Below the pieces are notes generated by a model. The model was not told the DNA's origin and did not search any database. It saw only the letters and a program-made list of their open reading frames with translations. A DNA stretch of 64,000 nt from Sulfurimicrobium sp. (GTDB lineage Bacteria > Pseudomonadota > Gammaproteobacteria > Burkholderiales > Sulfuricellaceae), in assembly GCA_030652035.1 (NCBI GenBank), contig JAUSBJ010000009.1, forward strand, positions 1-64,000, read 5' to 3'. The translations under genes were made by a program, and so were the position numbers. This document shows positions 44,952 through 54,307 of this stretch, one piece after another. Position 1 is the stretch's first letter; every line of letters begins with the position of its first letter.

Positions 44952-45777
44952 GACTTGACGCCTGCACGGGGGCTGTTTCGGCGAAAGCGCGGTCCAGCAT
45001 GGCGCTGGCCGTCCACCAGCGGTCGGGCGCATTCAGCAGCACCAGCAGCACGCGCCGCTCGCCACGCACCGCCAGCGCGATCAGGCATTTTCCCGCCTGC
45101 CGGGTATAGCCGGTCTTGACGCCGATGGCACCGGGGTAGCGGCCAATCAGCTGATTGGAATTGATGAGGCGATGGCGGCGGCCAGCGGTATCCAGCACAT
45201 CGACTTCGACCTGCGCCACCAGGCGCGCGAATCCCGGGTGGCGCAGGGCCAGTTCGGCGAGGCGGGCCAGATCGCGCGCGCTGGATCGATGGGCCGGGTG
45301 ATCGTGGCCACAGGCGTTGGCAAAGCGGGTGTCGTGTAAGCCCAGCTCGGACGCGCGCCGGTTCATGAGGGCGACAAAGGCTTGTTCGGAAGCGGCAACA
45401 TGCTCGGCCAGTGCATGGCAGGCATCATTCGCCGATTGCAGAATGGCTGCCGCGAGCAGTTCTGCGACACGCATTTTCTCGCCTGGCTTAAGGCCCAGCC
45501 GGCTGCCGCTCTCCCGGCTGGCGGCTGGGGAAATGCGCACCACCCGCTGCAGGTTACCGTGTTCCAGTACCAGCAATGCAGTCATGATCTTGGTCAGGCT
45601 GGCTGGCGGCAGCGATTGTTCAGGCTGGTGTGCCCAGAGCGGGGTGCCGTTCACGCTGACGAAATAGGCGTTTGATGCGGCAGCGAATGGTCCGGCGAGC
45701 GCGTCCGCCCTCGCCGGACCGGCCCAGGCTGCGAAGAGAAGATACACCGCTGGCACTAATAGCCGCGCGGGGTTCAT
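44941..45777 (-). CDS. D-alanyl-D-alanine carboxypeptidase (peptidase S11)
   Basis: A low-molecular-weight penicillin-binding protein, 278 residues, that trims peptidoglycan stem peptides in the periplasm. A signal peptide (1-24, ending GPARA) precedes the three active-site motifs: SxxK at S60-K63 (PASLTKIMT), SxN at S115-N117 (QSANDAC) and KTG at 220-222 (IGVKTGYT). It lacks the long C-terminal membrane anchor domain of DacA/DacC and is closer to the PbpG/DacD short form. It overlaps the TPR membrane protein gene. Confidence 0.9.
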   Translation of the reverse strand: MNPARLLVPAVYLLFAAWAGPARADALAGPFAAASNAYFVSVNGTPLWAHQPEQSLPPASLTKIMTALLVLEHGNLQRVVRISPAASRESGSRLGLKPGEKMRVAELLAAAILQSANDACHALAEHVAASEQAFVALMNRRASELGLHDTRFANACGHDHPAHRSSARDLARLAELALRHPGFARLVAQVEVDVLDTAGRRHRLINSNQLIGRYPGAIGVKTGYTRQAGKCLIALAVRGERRVLLVLLNAPDRWWTASAMLDRAFAETAPVQASSHAP

Positions 45778-45792
45778 GGCGAGACAAACCTT

Positions 45793-47055
45793 TTATAAGC
45801 CGAATATGCCCTTGATCGATTTGAGCGGATTTTCGAGCACCTCCGAACCGCCCTTCTTGCGTGGCTGCGAGGTGTAGTCACGTCCGCCGCTAGCCCCAGC
45901 GCCAGCAGCGGCTTTTTCGCGCGGGTCCTGGCCCAGCATGGTCATGGTAGTGGATTTCAGGCGCACCTTGGTATTCCAGTCTGGCATCCAGCCTTTGGGC
46001 GGGTTTTTCGGCCGGGCCGGATGTGACAGGTCGAGATCCTGTCCATAGGCGATGAACTGCAGCATGGCGCCAGCATCCTTGAACACGCCCTGGGGGATTT
46101 TGCATTCGGTATTTGAAGGCGGCATGATCACGCGCTCCTTGATGAGTTTGCGCACTTCGCCGGTCGGCACGTAGTCCATCAGGCTCCAGCCCATGTGCGA
46201 TGCTTCGCTGGAGACCCAGATCACCATTTCATTATCGCCCTGGCCGCCCATGGCCATGCTGAAATAGCCGGTCGCGTTGGGAATGGGTTTCCAGTGGAAG
46301 GGCACGGCTTTGGTCAGATCACTGCCCATTTCGGTGAATACCACTGGATCGAGGAAGTCCTGCTGGCGGGGAATGTCGAAACGGATTTCAGGCGCATAGT
46401 TGGCCTTGATCGTCTGCGGTCCGACCAGGGAGCTGTCTTTCGGGACGGACTGGCTGTCTTTTTCATTCGGCCAGCGGGCATAGGTCCAGCCATTGGCCGG
46501 GCGCGGCCCGCGCGGGGCGCTAACATTAAAAGCCTTGAAGAAGGCGGCATACTGTTGCGGCGTAGCGGTCGCCATATCCAGCACCTTGGGCTGGCTGGCG
46601 CGTATTTTATCTCCGCAGCCCCAGTACATCAGGATCTTGCCCTTGGGTTTTTCCGGCTCCTGCGCTTCATCCGGGGCTTCGTGGCGGGAGAGCTTGCCCG
46701 CGCGCGGTGAAATCAGGGGGAGGGACTCGCCCATGTTTTGGCCGGGGGGGATGAAATGATCGGCCTTGGGGTCGGGTGGTGTTTCCGCGCCGCTCAGTTG
46801 CAGCAGGACGGAGCGGCGGGCGCCGCCGGCGTCGCTTGGGCTGGATTTGCTGCTGCCGCCGAAAATGCCGCCCAGCAGCCCTTCGGTGACCATTTCGCCG
46901 ACACTCGGCATGGCCATGCCGCCCATGCCGAACGCGCCGCCCACTTCGGTGGAAACGCTCATCCAGTAAACGGCCGGGGGCTTGTCCGCCGCCTGCACCG
47001 AAGTGATTGCGCCACACATCAAGGAAGCAGCAAAAGCGAATTTGGTTTTTGTCAT
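45793..47055 (-). CDS. Exported protein of unknown function
   Basis: A 420-residue protein with a signal peptide (KTKFAFAASLMCGAITSVQA). A glycine-rich stretch (GGAFGMGGMAMPSVGEM, then GLLGGIFGGSS) and a proline-rich, charged linker follow. The central part has a conserved-looking globular domain (ILMYWGCGDKIRASQPKVLDM, then PFHWKPIPNATGYFSMAMG) that I do not recognise. GGGGG precedes the ATG at 47055; a longer frame to 47271 would cross the promoter of the divergent gene and is rejected. It lies just upstream of the carboxypeptidase gene on the same strand. Confidence 0.75.
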   Translation of the reverse strand: MTKTKFAFAASLMCGAITSVQAADKPPAVYWMSVSTEVGGAFGMGGMAMPSVGEMVTEGLLGGIFGGSSKSSPSDAGGARRSVLLQLSGAETPPDPKADHFIPPGQNMGESLPLISPRAGKLSRHEAPDEAQEPEKPKGKILMYWGCGDKIRASQPKVLDMATATPQQYAAFFKAFNVSAPRGPRPANGWTYARWPNEKDSQSVPKDSSLVGPQTIKANYAPEIRFDIPRQQDFLDPVVFTEMGSDLTKAVPFHWKPIPNATGYFSMAMGGQGDNEMVIWVSSEASHMGWSLMDYVPTGEVRKLIKERVIMPPSNTECKIPQGVFKDAGAMLQFIAYGQDLDLSHPARPKNPPKGWMPDWNTKVRLKSTTMTMLGQDPREKAAAGAGASGGRDYTSQPRKKGGSEVLENPLKSIKGIFGL

Positions 47056-47169
47056 GATTTCCCCCGTTATCCGTTTAGAACGACCGAAACCTGCGTACCG
47101 AAATGATATGCCATTTTCATCCCTCTGGAAATTGCGATGAATGATCCCATTTATGATGAGGTCGCATGA

Positions 47170-47198
47170 TTGGCGCGACCCCGGTTCTCGGTTATGAT
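47170..47198 (+). promoter_or_regulatory. Sigma-70-type promoter of the DUF971-ubi operon
   Basis: TTGGCG (47170-47175) and TATGAT (47193-47198) are 17 bases apart. The start codon of the DUF971 gene follows 30 bases after the -10 box, with AAGGA as ribosome-binding site. Confidence 0.6.
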
Positions 47199-47227
47199 TC
47201 ACCACTATTGAAAAGGAACACCCCGAA

Positions 47228-47683
47228 ATGAGCGGTTTAAACTCCGATACGCCCCGCCCCACTGAAATCAAGCTGCACCAGAAATCGAACGAACTGGAGC
47301 TGGCTTTTGATAATGGCAGCAGCTTCCGCCTGCCGAGCGAGTTCCTGCGCGTCTATTCGCCCTCCGCGGAAGTGCGCGGTCACGGCCCCGGGCAGGAAAC
47401 CCTGCAGGTGGGCAAGAGAGATGTCGAAATCAAGGGCATCGAGCCGGTCGGCAACTATGCCGTGGTGCTGCAGTTCTCCGATGGCCATGATTCCGGGATC
47501 TATTCCTGGGATTATCTCTATGATCTGGGCATGAACCAGGACGCCCTGTGGCAGAGCTATCTGGCCCGCATGGCCGAAGCCGGAGCCAGCCGGGAGCCGC
47601 TGATACATGAAGCCATCGCCAAGAAATCGGGCGGTTGCGGTTCTGGCGGCTGCGGCACGGGCGGCTGCGGCAGCAAAGGCTGA
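47228..47683 (+). CDS. DUF971 protein with glycine-cysteine tail
   Basis: A 151-residue protein. Residues 10-105 are a DUF971 domain (the fold also found in gamma-butyrobetaine hydroxylase N-termini), with [19 protein letters not shown] and [17 protein letters not shown]. The C-terminus ends in [17 protein letters not shown], three evenly spaced cysteines in a flexible glycine tail, suited to binding metal or an iron-sulfur cluster. It is the first gene before ubiE, 16 bases away, a conserved arrangement. A part in ubiquinone biosynthesis or iron-sulfur handling is inferred only from position. Confidence 0.88.
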   Translation: MSGLNSDTPRPTEIKLHQKSNELELAFDNGSSFRLPSEFLRVYSPSAEVRGHGPGQETLQVGKRDVEIKGIEPVGNYAVVLQFSDGHDSGIYSWDYLYDLGMNQDALWQSYLARMAEAGASREPLIHEAIAKKSGGCGSGGCGTGGCGSKG

Positions 47684-47699
47684 TTCGAAAGAGAAACTC

Positions 47700-48437
47700 A
47701 TGACTGACAAGACCACCCACTTCGGCTTCAAGACCGTCGCCGAGGAAGAAAAAGCGGCCAAGGTCGCGGAAGTGTTTCATTCCGTGGCGAGCCGCTACGA
47801 CCTGATGAACGATGTCATGTCGGTAGGCCTGCACCGGCTGTGGAAGATCTTCGCGATCGAGCAAAGCGGCGTGCGGACAGGAGGCCGGGTGCTGGACGTG
47901 GCCGGCGGCAGCGCCGACCTGTCCTTGCAGTTCGCCAAAAAGGTCGGTCCGGGCGGCCAGGTGATCCTGACCGACATCAACAGCTCCATGCTGACCGTGG
48001 GGCGCGACCGCCTGCTGGACGGCGGTTTCAACCCCACCGCAGTGCAGTGCGATGGCGAGAAGCTGCCTTTCCCCGACAACTATTTCGATTGCGTGACGGT
48101 GGCCTTCGGCCTGCGCAACATGACCCACAAGGATGCGGCGCTGCGCGAAATGCGCCGCGTCATCAAGCCCGGCGGCCGGGTGCTGGTGCTGGAGTTTTCC
48201 AAGGTCGCCGCGCCGCTGCGTCCCCTCTACGACCTGTATTCGTTCAAGATTCTGCCGGCCATGGGCAAGATGATCGCCGATGACGAGGAAAGCTACCGCT
48301 ACCTGGCTGAATCCATTCGCATGCACCCCGACCAGGATACCCTCAAGCAGATGATGGAAGAGGCCGGTCTGGAGCGGGTCGAATATTTCAACCTCACGGG
48401 TGGCGTGGTGGCGCTGCACAAGGGCTTCAAGCTCTGA
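47700..48437 (+). CDS. ubiE: Ubiquinone/menaquinone biosynthesis C-methyltransferase
   Basis: An S-adenosylmethionine-dependent methyltransferase for the ring C-methylation step in ubiquinone (and menaquinone) synthesis. The SAM motif I is [18 protein letters not shown]; UbiE signatures [19 protein letters not shown] and [13 protein letters not shown], and the C-terminal [14 protein letters not shown], are complete in 245 residues. The ATG at 47700 follows an AAGAGA-type site. It is followed four bases later by ubiJ. Confidence 0.96.
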   Translation: MTDKTTHFGFKTVAEEEKAAKVAEVFHSVASRYDLMNDVMSVGLHRLWKIFAIEQSGVRTGGRVLDVAGGSADLSLQFAKKVGPGGQVILTDINSSMLTVGRDRLLDGGFNPTAVQCDGEKLPFPDNYFDCVTVAFGLRNMTHKDAALREMRRVIKPGGRVLVLEFSKVAAPLRPLYDLYSFKILPAMGKMIADDEESYRYLAESIRMHPDQDTLKQMMEEAGLERVEYFNLTGGVVALHKGFKL

Positions 48438-48441
48438 GCCT

Positions 48442-49065
48442 ATGGCGTCCGAAACCGAAACACCCGAACCCCGCCGCCCGCTGACTGCCCAAGCCTTCGC
48501 GGCGACATTCAATCATTTGCTGCAGCAGCAGCCCTTTGCCCGGCAGCGCTTGCAGCGCCATGCCGGAAAAACCTTGCAGCTCAACCTGCCGCCCCTGTCC
48601 TTCCTGCTGACGGTCGATTCCGACGGGCAAGTGGAAGTGGCGGCAGAGGGCAGCCTGGCGGACGCCACGCTGGGCGTTTCCCCCTTGTCCATGCTGCATG
48701 TGCTGGCGGGCAGTCCGATGCCTTCCGAACTGGTGCATACGGCTGGCGACTCCACCATGGCGGTGGATTTCGGCAATGTCCTGCAGAACTTGCGCTGGGA
48801 TGCGGAAGAAGACCTGAGCAAGGTGTTCGGCGATGTGCTGGGTCATCGCCTCGCCCGTTTCGGCGCCGGCCTGTTCGCGCAGCAGAAGCAGGCCGCCCTC
48901 AGCCTGGCCGCGAATTTCACCGAATACTGGACCGAGGAGCGCCCGCTGCTCGCCAAGCGGCAGCAGATCGCCGGCTTCGTGCAGCAGGTGGACCTGTTGC
49001 GCGATGATGCGGAGCGCCTGGAAAAACGCGTAGCCCGATTGCATCAGCGGACAGACGCCCGATGA
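48442..49065 (+). CDS. ubiJ: Ubiquinone biosynthesis accessory factor UbiJ
   Basis: A 207-residue protein with an SCP2 lipid-binding domain (about 20-125, [20 protein letters not shown]) and a C-terminal helical segment with heptad-like character ([21 protein letters not shown]). UbiJ holds the hydrophobic ubiquinone intermediates in the Ubi metabolon. The position between ubiE and ubiB settles the identity, since sequence conservation in this family is low. The stop overlaps the ubiB ATG. Confidence 0.9.
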   Translation: MASETETPEPRRPLTAQAFAATFNHLLQQQPFARQRLQRHAGKTLQLNLPPLSFLLTVDSDGQVEVAAEGSLADATLGVSPLSMLHVLAGSPMPSELVHTAGDSTMAVDFGNVLQNLRWDAEEDLSKVFGDVLGHRLARFGAGLFAQQKQAALSLAANFTEYWTEERPLLAKRQQIAGFVQQVDLLRDDAERLEKRVARLHQRTDAR

Positions 49066-50600
49066 TGCGTCTCCTGCGGTTGTTCAAGATACTGCATGTG
49101 GGATTCCGCTTCGGGCTGGAGGAGTTTTTCCTCGGCCACGAGCGTTTCCGCATTCTTCGCCCCATCGTCAAGCTGGCCCTGTTCTGGCGCCCCATCCACG
49201 CGCCGCGCGGCGAGCGCCTGCGCCTCGCGCTGGAAGCGCTGGGGCCGATTTTCGTCAAATTCGGCCAGCTGCTGTCCACCCGCCGTGACCTGATCCCGCT
49301 CGACATTGCCGACGAGCTGGCCAAGCTGCAGGACCGGGTGCCGCCCTTCCCCACCGAGGCGGCCCTGGCTGCCCTGCAGCGCGAATATGGCAAGCCGGTG
49401 CAGGAAGTCTTTGCCGAATTCGACATGCAGCCCATCGCCTCTGCCTCGGTGGCGCAGGTTCACCGAGCGGTGCTGAAGAACGGCCGCCAGGCCGCGGTCA
49501 AGATCCTGCGCCCCGGCATTGCGCCGCTGATCTCCAAGGATATCGCCCTGCTGTATGTCGGCGGCGGCCTGATCGAGACCCTGTGGTCCGACGGCAAGCG
49601 CCTCAAGCCGCGCGAAGTGGTGGCGGAGTTCGAGAAGCATCTGGCCGACGAACTGGACCTGATGCGCGAGGCGGCCAATGCCTCGCAACTGCGGCGCAAT
49701 TTCGAGGGCTCGGACCTGTTGCTGGTGCCAGAAGTGTTCTGGGATTACTGCGGCACCCATGTGATGGTGATGGAATGGATGGACGGCACGCCCATCAGCC
49801 AGATCGAGCGCTTGCGCGAGCAGGGCATCAACATCCCGAAACTGGCCAGCGCCGGGGTGGAGATCTTCTTCACCCAGGTGTTCCGCGATGGGTTTTTCCA
49901 CGCCGACATGCACCCCGGCAATATCCTGGTGGCGCCGGACGGGCGCTACATCGCGCTCGATTTCGGCATCATGGGCACGCTCACCGACGTGGACCGCAAT
50001 TACCTGGCGCAGAATTTCCTCGCTTTCTTCCGCCGCGACTACAAGCGCGTGGCACAGGCCCATATCGAATCCGGCTGGGCGCCGAAGGACACCCGCGAGG
50101 ACGAGTTCGAGTCGGCCATCCGCGCGGTGTGCGAATCGGCTTTCGACCGGCCGCTCAAGGAAATTTCCTTCGGCCGGGTGCTGATGGGTCTGTTCCAGGC
50201 CTCGCGCCGCTTCAACGTGGAAATCCAGCCGCAACTGGTGCTGCTGCAGAAAACCCTGCTCAACATCGAGGGCCTGGGGCGTGAGCTCGACCCGGAACTC
50301 GACCTGTGGCAGACCGCCAAGCCTTACCTGGAGCGCTGGATGTCGGAGCAGCTCGGCTGGCGCGGGCTGGTGAATGCGCTCAAGACCGAAGCGCCGAACT
50401 GGGCTTGCATCCTGCCGCAGTTGCCGCGCCTGGCCCATGCCTACCTGCGAAGCGACAGCGGAAGCGATCTCCTGCGCCTGCGCACCGAGATGGCGGCCCG
50501 CGAGCGCCGCGAGCAGCGCCGTTTCTGGTTGCTGGCCGTGCTGCTGGCCCTGGTTCTGCTGTCGCAGACGCTGCCGTGGGCCATGCTGTTGCTGGAATAA
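49062..50600 (+). CDS. ubiB: Ubiquinone biosynthesis regulatory kinase-like protein UbiB
   Basis: An atypical ABC1/ADCK kinase-like ATPase needed for ubiquinone synthesis. The KxGQ extension is [16 protein letters not shown], the alanine-rich loop that replaces the glycine loop is [13 protein letters not shown], and the kinase residues appear as [23 protein letters not shown] and [10 protein letters not shown]. Two membrane helices form the C-terminus ([20 protein letters not shown]). 512 residues, full length; ATGA overlap with ubiJ. Confidence 0.96.
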   Translation: MMRLLRLFKILHVGFRFGLEEFFLGHERFRILRPIVKLALFWRPIHAPRGERLRLALEALGPIFVKFGQLLSTRRDLIPLDIADELAKLQDRVPPFPTEAALAALQREYGKPVQEVFAEFDMQPIASASVAQVHRAVLKNGRQAAVKILRPGIAPLISKDIALLYVGGGLIETLWSDGKRLKPREVVAEFEKHLADELDLMREAANASQLRRNFEGSDLLLVPEVFWDYCGTHVMVMEWMDGTPISQIERLREQGINIPKLASAGVEIFFTQVFRDGFFHADMHPGNILVAPDGRYIALDFGIMGTLTDVDRNYLAQNFLAFFRRDYKRVAQAHIESGWAPKDTREDEFESAIRAVCESAFDRPLKEISFGRVLMGLFQASRRFNVEIQPQLVLLQKTLLNIEGLGRELDPELDLWQTAKPYLERWMSEQLGWRGLVNALKTEAPNWACILPQLPRLAHAYLRSDSGSDLLRLRTEMAARERREQRRFWLLAVLLALVLLSQTLPWAMLLLE

Positions 50601-50609
50601 GAATAGACG

Positions 50610-50653
50610 GGATTAACTGGTCTGACAGGACAAAACCCCAATCCGGTTAATCC
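50610..50653. repeat. Inverted repeat between ubiB and the symporter gene
   Basis: GGATTAACTGG (50610-50620) and CCGGTTAATCC (50643-50653) are complementary at 10 of 11 positions around a 22-base spacer. It is not followed by T's, so it is not a classical terminator; it may be an intergenic repeat or operator. Confidence 0.45.
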
Positions 50654-50705
50654 TTGAATAGCATGTAAGCCTGTTTGTTTAACACTAAACGTGGAAACGC
50701 CCTCC

Positions 50706-52184
50706 ATGCTGATGTGGTTTATTACGCTCTACCTGCTCGTTTCCATCGGCATCGGCCTGTATGCCGCCACCCGGGTTCACAATGCCCGGGATTACGTGGT
50801 CGCCGGCCGCCACTTGCCGTTGTATATCGTCACCGCCACGGTGTTCGCCACCTGGTTCGGCTCGGAAGCGGTGCTGGGCATTTCCGCCAAATTCGTGCAG
50901 GACGGCCTCAAAGGCATCGTCGAAGATCCTTTTGGCGCCAGCATGTGCCTGATTCTGGTGGGCATGTTCTTTGCCGCCAAGCTCTACAAGATGAATCTGC
51001 TGACCATCGGCGACTACTACCGTCAGCGGTACAACCGCACGGTGGAAATCCTGACCGGCATCGCCATCGTGATTTCCTACCTGGGCTGGGTTTCGGCCCA
51101 GATCATCGCCCTGGGGCTGGTCTTTTCCATAGTCTCGGGCGGCGCGATTTCAAACAGCGAGGGCATGGTGCTCGGGGCCTCGATCGTGCTGGTTTATACC
51201 TTGTTTGGTGGCATGTGGTCGGTCGCGCTGACGGATTTTTTCCAGATGAGCATTATCGTGGTGGGCCTGCTGTACATCGCCTATCTGGCCAGCGACATGG
51301 CGGGCGGCGTTGGCAGGGTGGTGGAGCACGCTCACACGGCAGGTAAGTTCGAGTTCTGGCCGGCACTCGAGACGCGAGACGTGCTCGCCTTCATCGCCGC
51401 GGCGGTCACCATGATGTTCGGCTCCATTCCCCAGCAGGACGTATTCCAGCGCGTCATGTCGGCACGCAACGAGAAAACCGCCGTGGCAGGATCGATCCTG
51501 GGCGGCAGCCTGTACTTCGCGTTTGCCTTTATCCCCTTGTATCTTGCCTATTCGGCCAGCCTGATCGATCCGGCCATGGTCTCAGGGTTGATGGAAAAGG
51601 ACCCGCAACTCATCCTGCCCACCCTGATTCTCGACCACATGCCGGTTTTTGCCCAGGTGATGTTTTTCGGCGCCTTGCTTTCAGCCATCATGAGTACGGC
51701 GAGCGGCACCCTGCTTGCTCCCTCGGTGACCTTTACCGAGAACATTCTGAAAAATGTGATTGGCCAACAGAGCGACCGCCATTTTTTGTGGACCATGCGC
51801 CTGGTGGTGGTGTGCTTTGCGGTGATCGTCACCCTGTTTGCGCTTAAATCAAATGCGAGTATCTACGAAATGGTGAGCAATGCTTACAAGGTGACACTGG
51901 TGGTGGCTTTCGTGCCCCTGGTGTTCGGCCTGTACTGGAAGCGCGCCAATACCCAGGGCGCCCTGTTCGCCATTACCGCCGGACTGGCAAGCTGGCTGCT
52001 GCTGGAGAGCTTTAATCCTCAGGGTTTGTGGCCGCCGCAACTGGTCGGCCTCTTGGCCAGCGTCGCTGGCATGGTGACCGGCTCCCTGCTGCCTCACTTC
52101 GTCGGCAAACCCACGCCGCTGTCGCATCCGCATGCCGAACTGCATCACCATGCGGCGCATCCGCAGCATCACGTGGAAAAGTGA
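50706..52184 (+). CDS. Sodium:solute symporter (SSF family)
   Basis: A 492-residue inner-membrane transporter with about 13 helices. SSF signatures include YVVAGRHLPLYIVTATVFATWFG near the N-terminus, SYLGWVSAQIIALGLVF and the proline-rich GSIPQQDVFQRVMSARNE loop. A histidine-rich C-terminal tail (SHPHAELHHHAAHPQHH) could bind metal or be a regulatory tail. The substrate is not known. The ATG at 50706 is listed; a GTG at 50691 is possible, and neither has a strong ribosome-binding site. It follows ubiB by about 105 bases and is probably a separate unit. Confidence 0.85.
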   Translation: MLMWFITLYLLVSIGIGLYAATRVHNARDYVVAGRHLPLYIVTATVFATWFGSEAVLGISAKFVQDGLKGIVEDPFGASMCLILVGMFFAAKLYKMNLLTIGDYYRQRYNRTVEILTGIAIVISYLGWVSAQIIALGLVFSIVSGGAISNSEGMVLGASIVLVYTLFGGMWSVALTDFFQMSIIVVGLLYIAYLASDMAGGVGRVVEHAHTAGKFEFWPALETRDVLAFIAAAVTMMFGSIPQQDVFQRVMSARNEKTAVAGSILGGSLYFAFAFIPLYLAYSASLIDPAMVSGLMEKDPQLILPTLILDHMPVFAQVMFFGALLSAIMSTASGTLLAPSVTFTENILKNVIGQQSDRHFLWTMRLVVVCFAVIVTLFALKSNASIYEMVSNAYKVTLVVAFVPLVFGLYWKRANTQGALFAITAGLASWLLLESFNPQGLWPPQLVGLLASVAGMVTGSLLPHFVGKPTPLSHPHAELHHHAAHPQHHVEK

Positions 52185-52340
52185 TCCAACCGAGCTGGAA
52201 TCAGCCTCTTCGGATGGGAGGGGGAATGTCTCCGTTGTGCGGGAGGATGCAAGCAAGCTGGCAAACATGGGGCCAGAAAACGGACGTTTGCCACTTTGCT
52301 GGCGATGATGGCCAGCGATCTGGCGGGTCGTAAGCGCGCT

Positions 52341-52592
52341 TTAGCGCGCCCCGCTTGATGGATGGGTCGTGGCGGATTTTTCAAGACGTTCGGCAAGCCA
52401 CACCTTGATGATAGATTGTCTGGTTACACCAAGTCTCCCTGCTTCCCGGTCAAGAGACTCAATCATCCACGTTGGAAAATCGACATTCACGCGTTTTTGC
52501 TCTTGCAATACGCGTTTTGCCTTTGATAAATCCAACGAAGCGGTAAGATCAACATCATCATCAAACTGATGTTCGAAATCTTTAGCTTTCAT
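52341..52592 (-). CDS. brnA: BrnA-type antitoxin (ribbon-helix-helix)
   Basis: An 83-residue antitoxin and DNA-binding repressor. After an acidic N-terminus it has a ribbon-helix-helix domain: RVNVDFPTWMIESLDREAGRLGVTRQSIIKVWLAERL. GAGGAGG lies at ideal spacing. The start overlaps the 3' end of a truncated BrnT toxin frame by 11 bases, the usual brnT-brnA arrangement. The toxin is cut by the adjacent insertion sequence, so the antitoxin no longer has a full partner and has lost its normal operon promoter upstream of the toxin. Confidence 0.85.
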   Translation of the reverse strand: MKAKDFEHQFDDDVDLTASLDLSKAKRVLQEQKRVNVDFPTWMIESLDREAGRLGVTRQSIIKVWLAERLEKSATTHPSSGAR

Positions 52593-52731
52593 ATAACACC
52601 ACCTCCTCGGTGCGTGAGCGACGAACGGAAATAAGCCGAATTTTTGCGCACCTGTATGTGTATGTAATAACGGCTGACCAGTGTTTTTCGTTAATCAGGC
52701 CTATCATGATAAATCGTGGTCTGAAAATCAT
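52582..52731 (-). pseudogene. brnT: BrnT-type toxin, 5'-truncated by IS element
   Basis: A 49-codon minus-strand frame preserves only the C-terminal half of a BrnT ribonuclease toxin: IGLINEKHWSAV, then KIRLISVRRSRTEEVVLYES, the typical strand and catalytic-arginine region. The N-terminal half, with the other catalytic residues, is absent; the homology stops a few bases from the left inverted repeat of the IS1111-type element. The missing part was not found on the far side of the element. Confidence 0.8.
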
Positions 52732-52813
52732 CTAGCCGGCCCCACCTCCCACCGCGGTGAGGCGGTGGGGTTAAAGTGAGTTTGCGAACTTGCTTAACCA
52801 CAGGAGGCCGAAG

Positions 52814-53827
52814 ATGAAATATAGCGGAATTGACCTGCACTCGAACAACAGCGTGGTGACCGTGACGGACGAGGAAGATCGGGTGGTAGCGGAGAAGCGG
52901 ATGCCCAACGACCTGGCGAAGATTCTGGGCCTGCTTGAGCCCTGGCGAAAAGAGATCGCTGGAGTCGTGGTCGAATCGACGTTCAACTGGTACTGGCTGG
53001 TCGATGGCCTGCAAGCAGCCGGGTTCAACGTGCATCTGGCGAACACCACGGCAATCAAGAAGTACGAAGGACTCAAGCACAGCGGCGATGAAGCCGATGC
53101 CCGTTACCTTGCCCACCTGCTGCGGCTGGGAATATTGCCGACGGGCACGATCCTGCCGCCGGAACAGCGGGCGGTACGCGATCTGGCCCGGAAGCGCATG
53201 CAGTTGGTGCGCAGCCGGACCACGCACATCCTCGCCGTCGAGAACATCACCGCTCGCCAACACGGTAGCCGGATCAGTAGTAACCAGGTCAAACGCCTGA
53301 CGCCGGAGAGTATCGATCAGATGGCGCTGCCCGACGATGTGGCGTTTGCCATCAAAACCAACGTCGCAGTCATCTCCACGCTTTCCGTGCAAATAGACCT
53401 TCTTGAAAAGCGTCTTCAGGAAAGAATTGCGGGGCGACCGGAGTATGGACTCCTCACCAGCGTGCCGGGCATCGGTCGCGTGCTGGCGACCACGGTCCTG
53501 CTGGAAACTGGGCCGATCGACCGTTTCACCGCGCCCGGCAACTTTGCTTCCTACGCGCGCTGTGTCGATAGTGTGCGCACCAGTAACGGCAAGAAGAAGG
53601 GTGAAGGGAACGCCAAAAACGGCAACAAGTACCTGGCTTGGGCCTTCGTCGAGGCGGCCAACTTCGCGCTGCGCTACTGCGTCGAGGCCAAGCGTTTCTA
53701 CGAACGGAAGAAGGCGAGGACGAACAACGTGGTGGCGATCAAGGCGCTGGCGCACAAGCTGGCGCGGGCCTGCTTCCACATTCTGAAGGAGCGCAAACCG
53801 TTTGACGTGACGCGCTGTTTTGCATGA
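52814..53827 (+). CDS. IS110-family (IS1111 group) DEDD transposase
   Basis: A 337-residue recombinase: the N-terminal RuvC-like DEDD domain begins GIDLHSNNSVVTV (D7), with GDEADARYLAHLLR further on, and the C-terminal Tnp_20 domain contains LLTSVPGIGRVLATTVLLE and the serine-containing YARCVDSVR. AGGAGG lies six bases before the ATG at 52814. It looks intact. IS110 enzymes cut and join donor and target DNA guided by an element-encoded RNA. Confidence 0.93.
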   Translation: MKYSGIDLHSNNSVVTVTDEEDRVVAEKRMPNDLAKILGLLEPWRKEIAGVVVESTFNWYWLVDGLQAAGFNVHLANTTAIKKYEGLKHSGDEADARYLAHLLRLGILPTGTILPPEQRAVRDLARKRMQLVRSRTTHILAVENITARQHGSRISSNQVKRLTPESIDQMALPDDVAFAIKTNVAVISTLSVQIDLLEKRLQERIAGRPEYGLLTSVPGIGRVLATTVLLETGPIDRFTAPGNFASYARCVDSVRTSNGKKKGEGNAKNGNKYLAWAFVEAANFALRYCVEAKRFYERKKARTNNVVAIKALAHKLARACFHILKERKPFDVTRCFA

Positions 53828-54228
53828 GTTACGACGGCGGCCGGCAAGCCCGGATATGGGGACTGGAGCGACAGCCATTTGGTCTGAATGGGATGCCGTG
53901 CCGCCGTCACCGATTTGCAGTACAAGCGGATCGCCCGCAACGCGAGCCACCAAGGGATTGGCGCCTGAGAATCGGCAGCCACGGGTCTGTGATGAACCCA
54001 TTGGACGCGTTGCGGCACCAACGTTCTTCTGGGGCGGCAACGCCGCCAGGGCGAAAGGCAGCATCATCGCCGCTCGCTTGATCCTGATGGGTGTCTGGCG
54101 CGATTCGTCGCAGCCATGATTTGAAGAAACGGGCGTGATCGGCAACTGCAAGCGGTAGTTTGGAGGGATTGGAAATGGGCGGCTGGCGCCGCAGGGGAAT
54201 TGTTTGCTCGCTTGACACGGGCCGGCTA
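53828..54228 (+). ncRNA. Candidate bridge/seek RNA region of the IS1111 element
   Basis: The 400 bases between the transposase stop and the right inverted repeat contain no protein gene. In the IS1111 group the guide RNA is encoded in this right-end segment. A long stem is visible: GACGGCGGC (53833-53841) can pair with GCCGCCGTC (53900-53908), and further inner pairs are possible. The exact RNA ends and the target- and donor-binding loops cannot be fixed by eye. Confidence 0.55.
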
Positions 54229-54250
54229 ATGGATGTCCCCTATGTTCGTC

Positions 54251-54274
54251 CCCTACCGTTCGCCCTACCGTTCG
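54251..54274. repeat. Two tandem copies of a 12-base unit
   Basis: CCCTACCGTTCG is present twice in direct tandem, just outside the right end of the IS element. Too short to interpret. Confidence 0.5.
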
Positions 54275-54307
54275 ATTTTTCATGTTTGTTTTCTGGTTAA
54301 GGGAGCG

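Larger units (their letters stand above)
52733..54228 (+). mobile_element. IS110/IS1111-family insertion sequence
   Basis: The 10-base sequence TAGCCGGCCC (52733-52742) is matched in inverted form by GGGCCGGCTA (54219-54228), giving an element of about 1.5 kb. The true ends probably lie a few bases outside, since these repeats are subterminal in IS1111 elements. A short left end with a hairpin (52741-52770), the transposase, and a 400-base non-coding right end follow in order. This is the IS1111 layout. Confidence 0.8.

Noticed and set aside
52334-52349. GCGCGCT/AGCGCGC palindrome at the brnA stop as a terminator
   Set aside because: No T tract on the minus strand; could be chance in GC-rich DNA.
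52691-54283. Minus-strand open frame of 530 codons across the IS element
   Set aside because: Antisense to the DEDD transposase and crosses both IS ends; not plausible as a gene.
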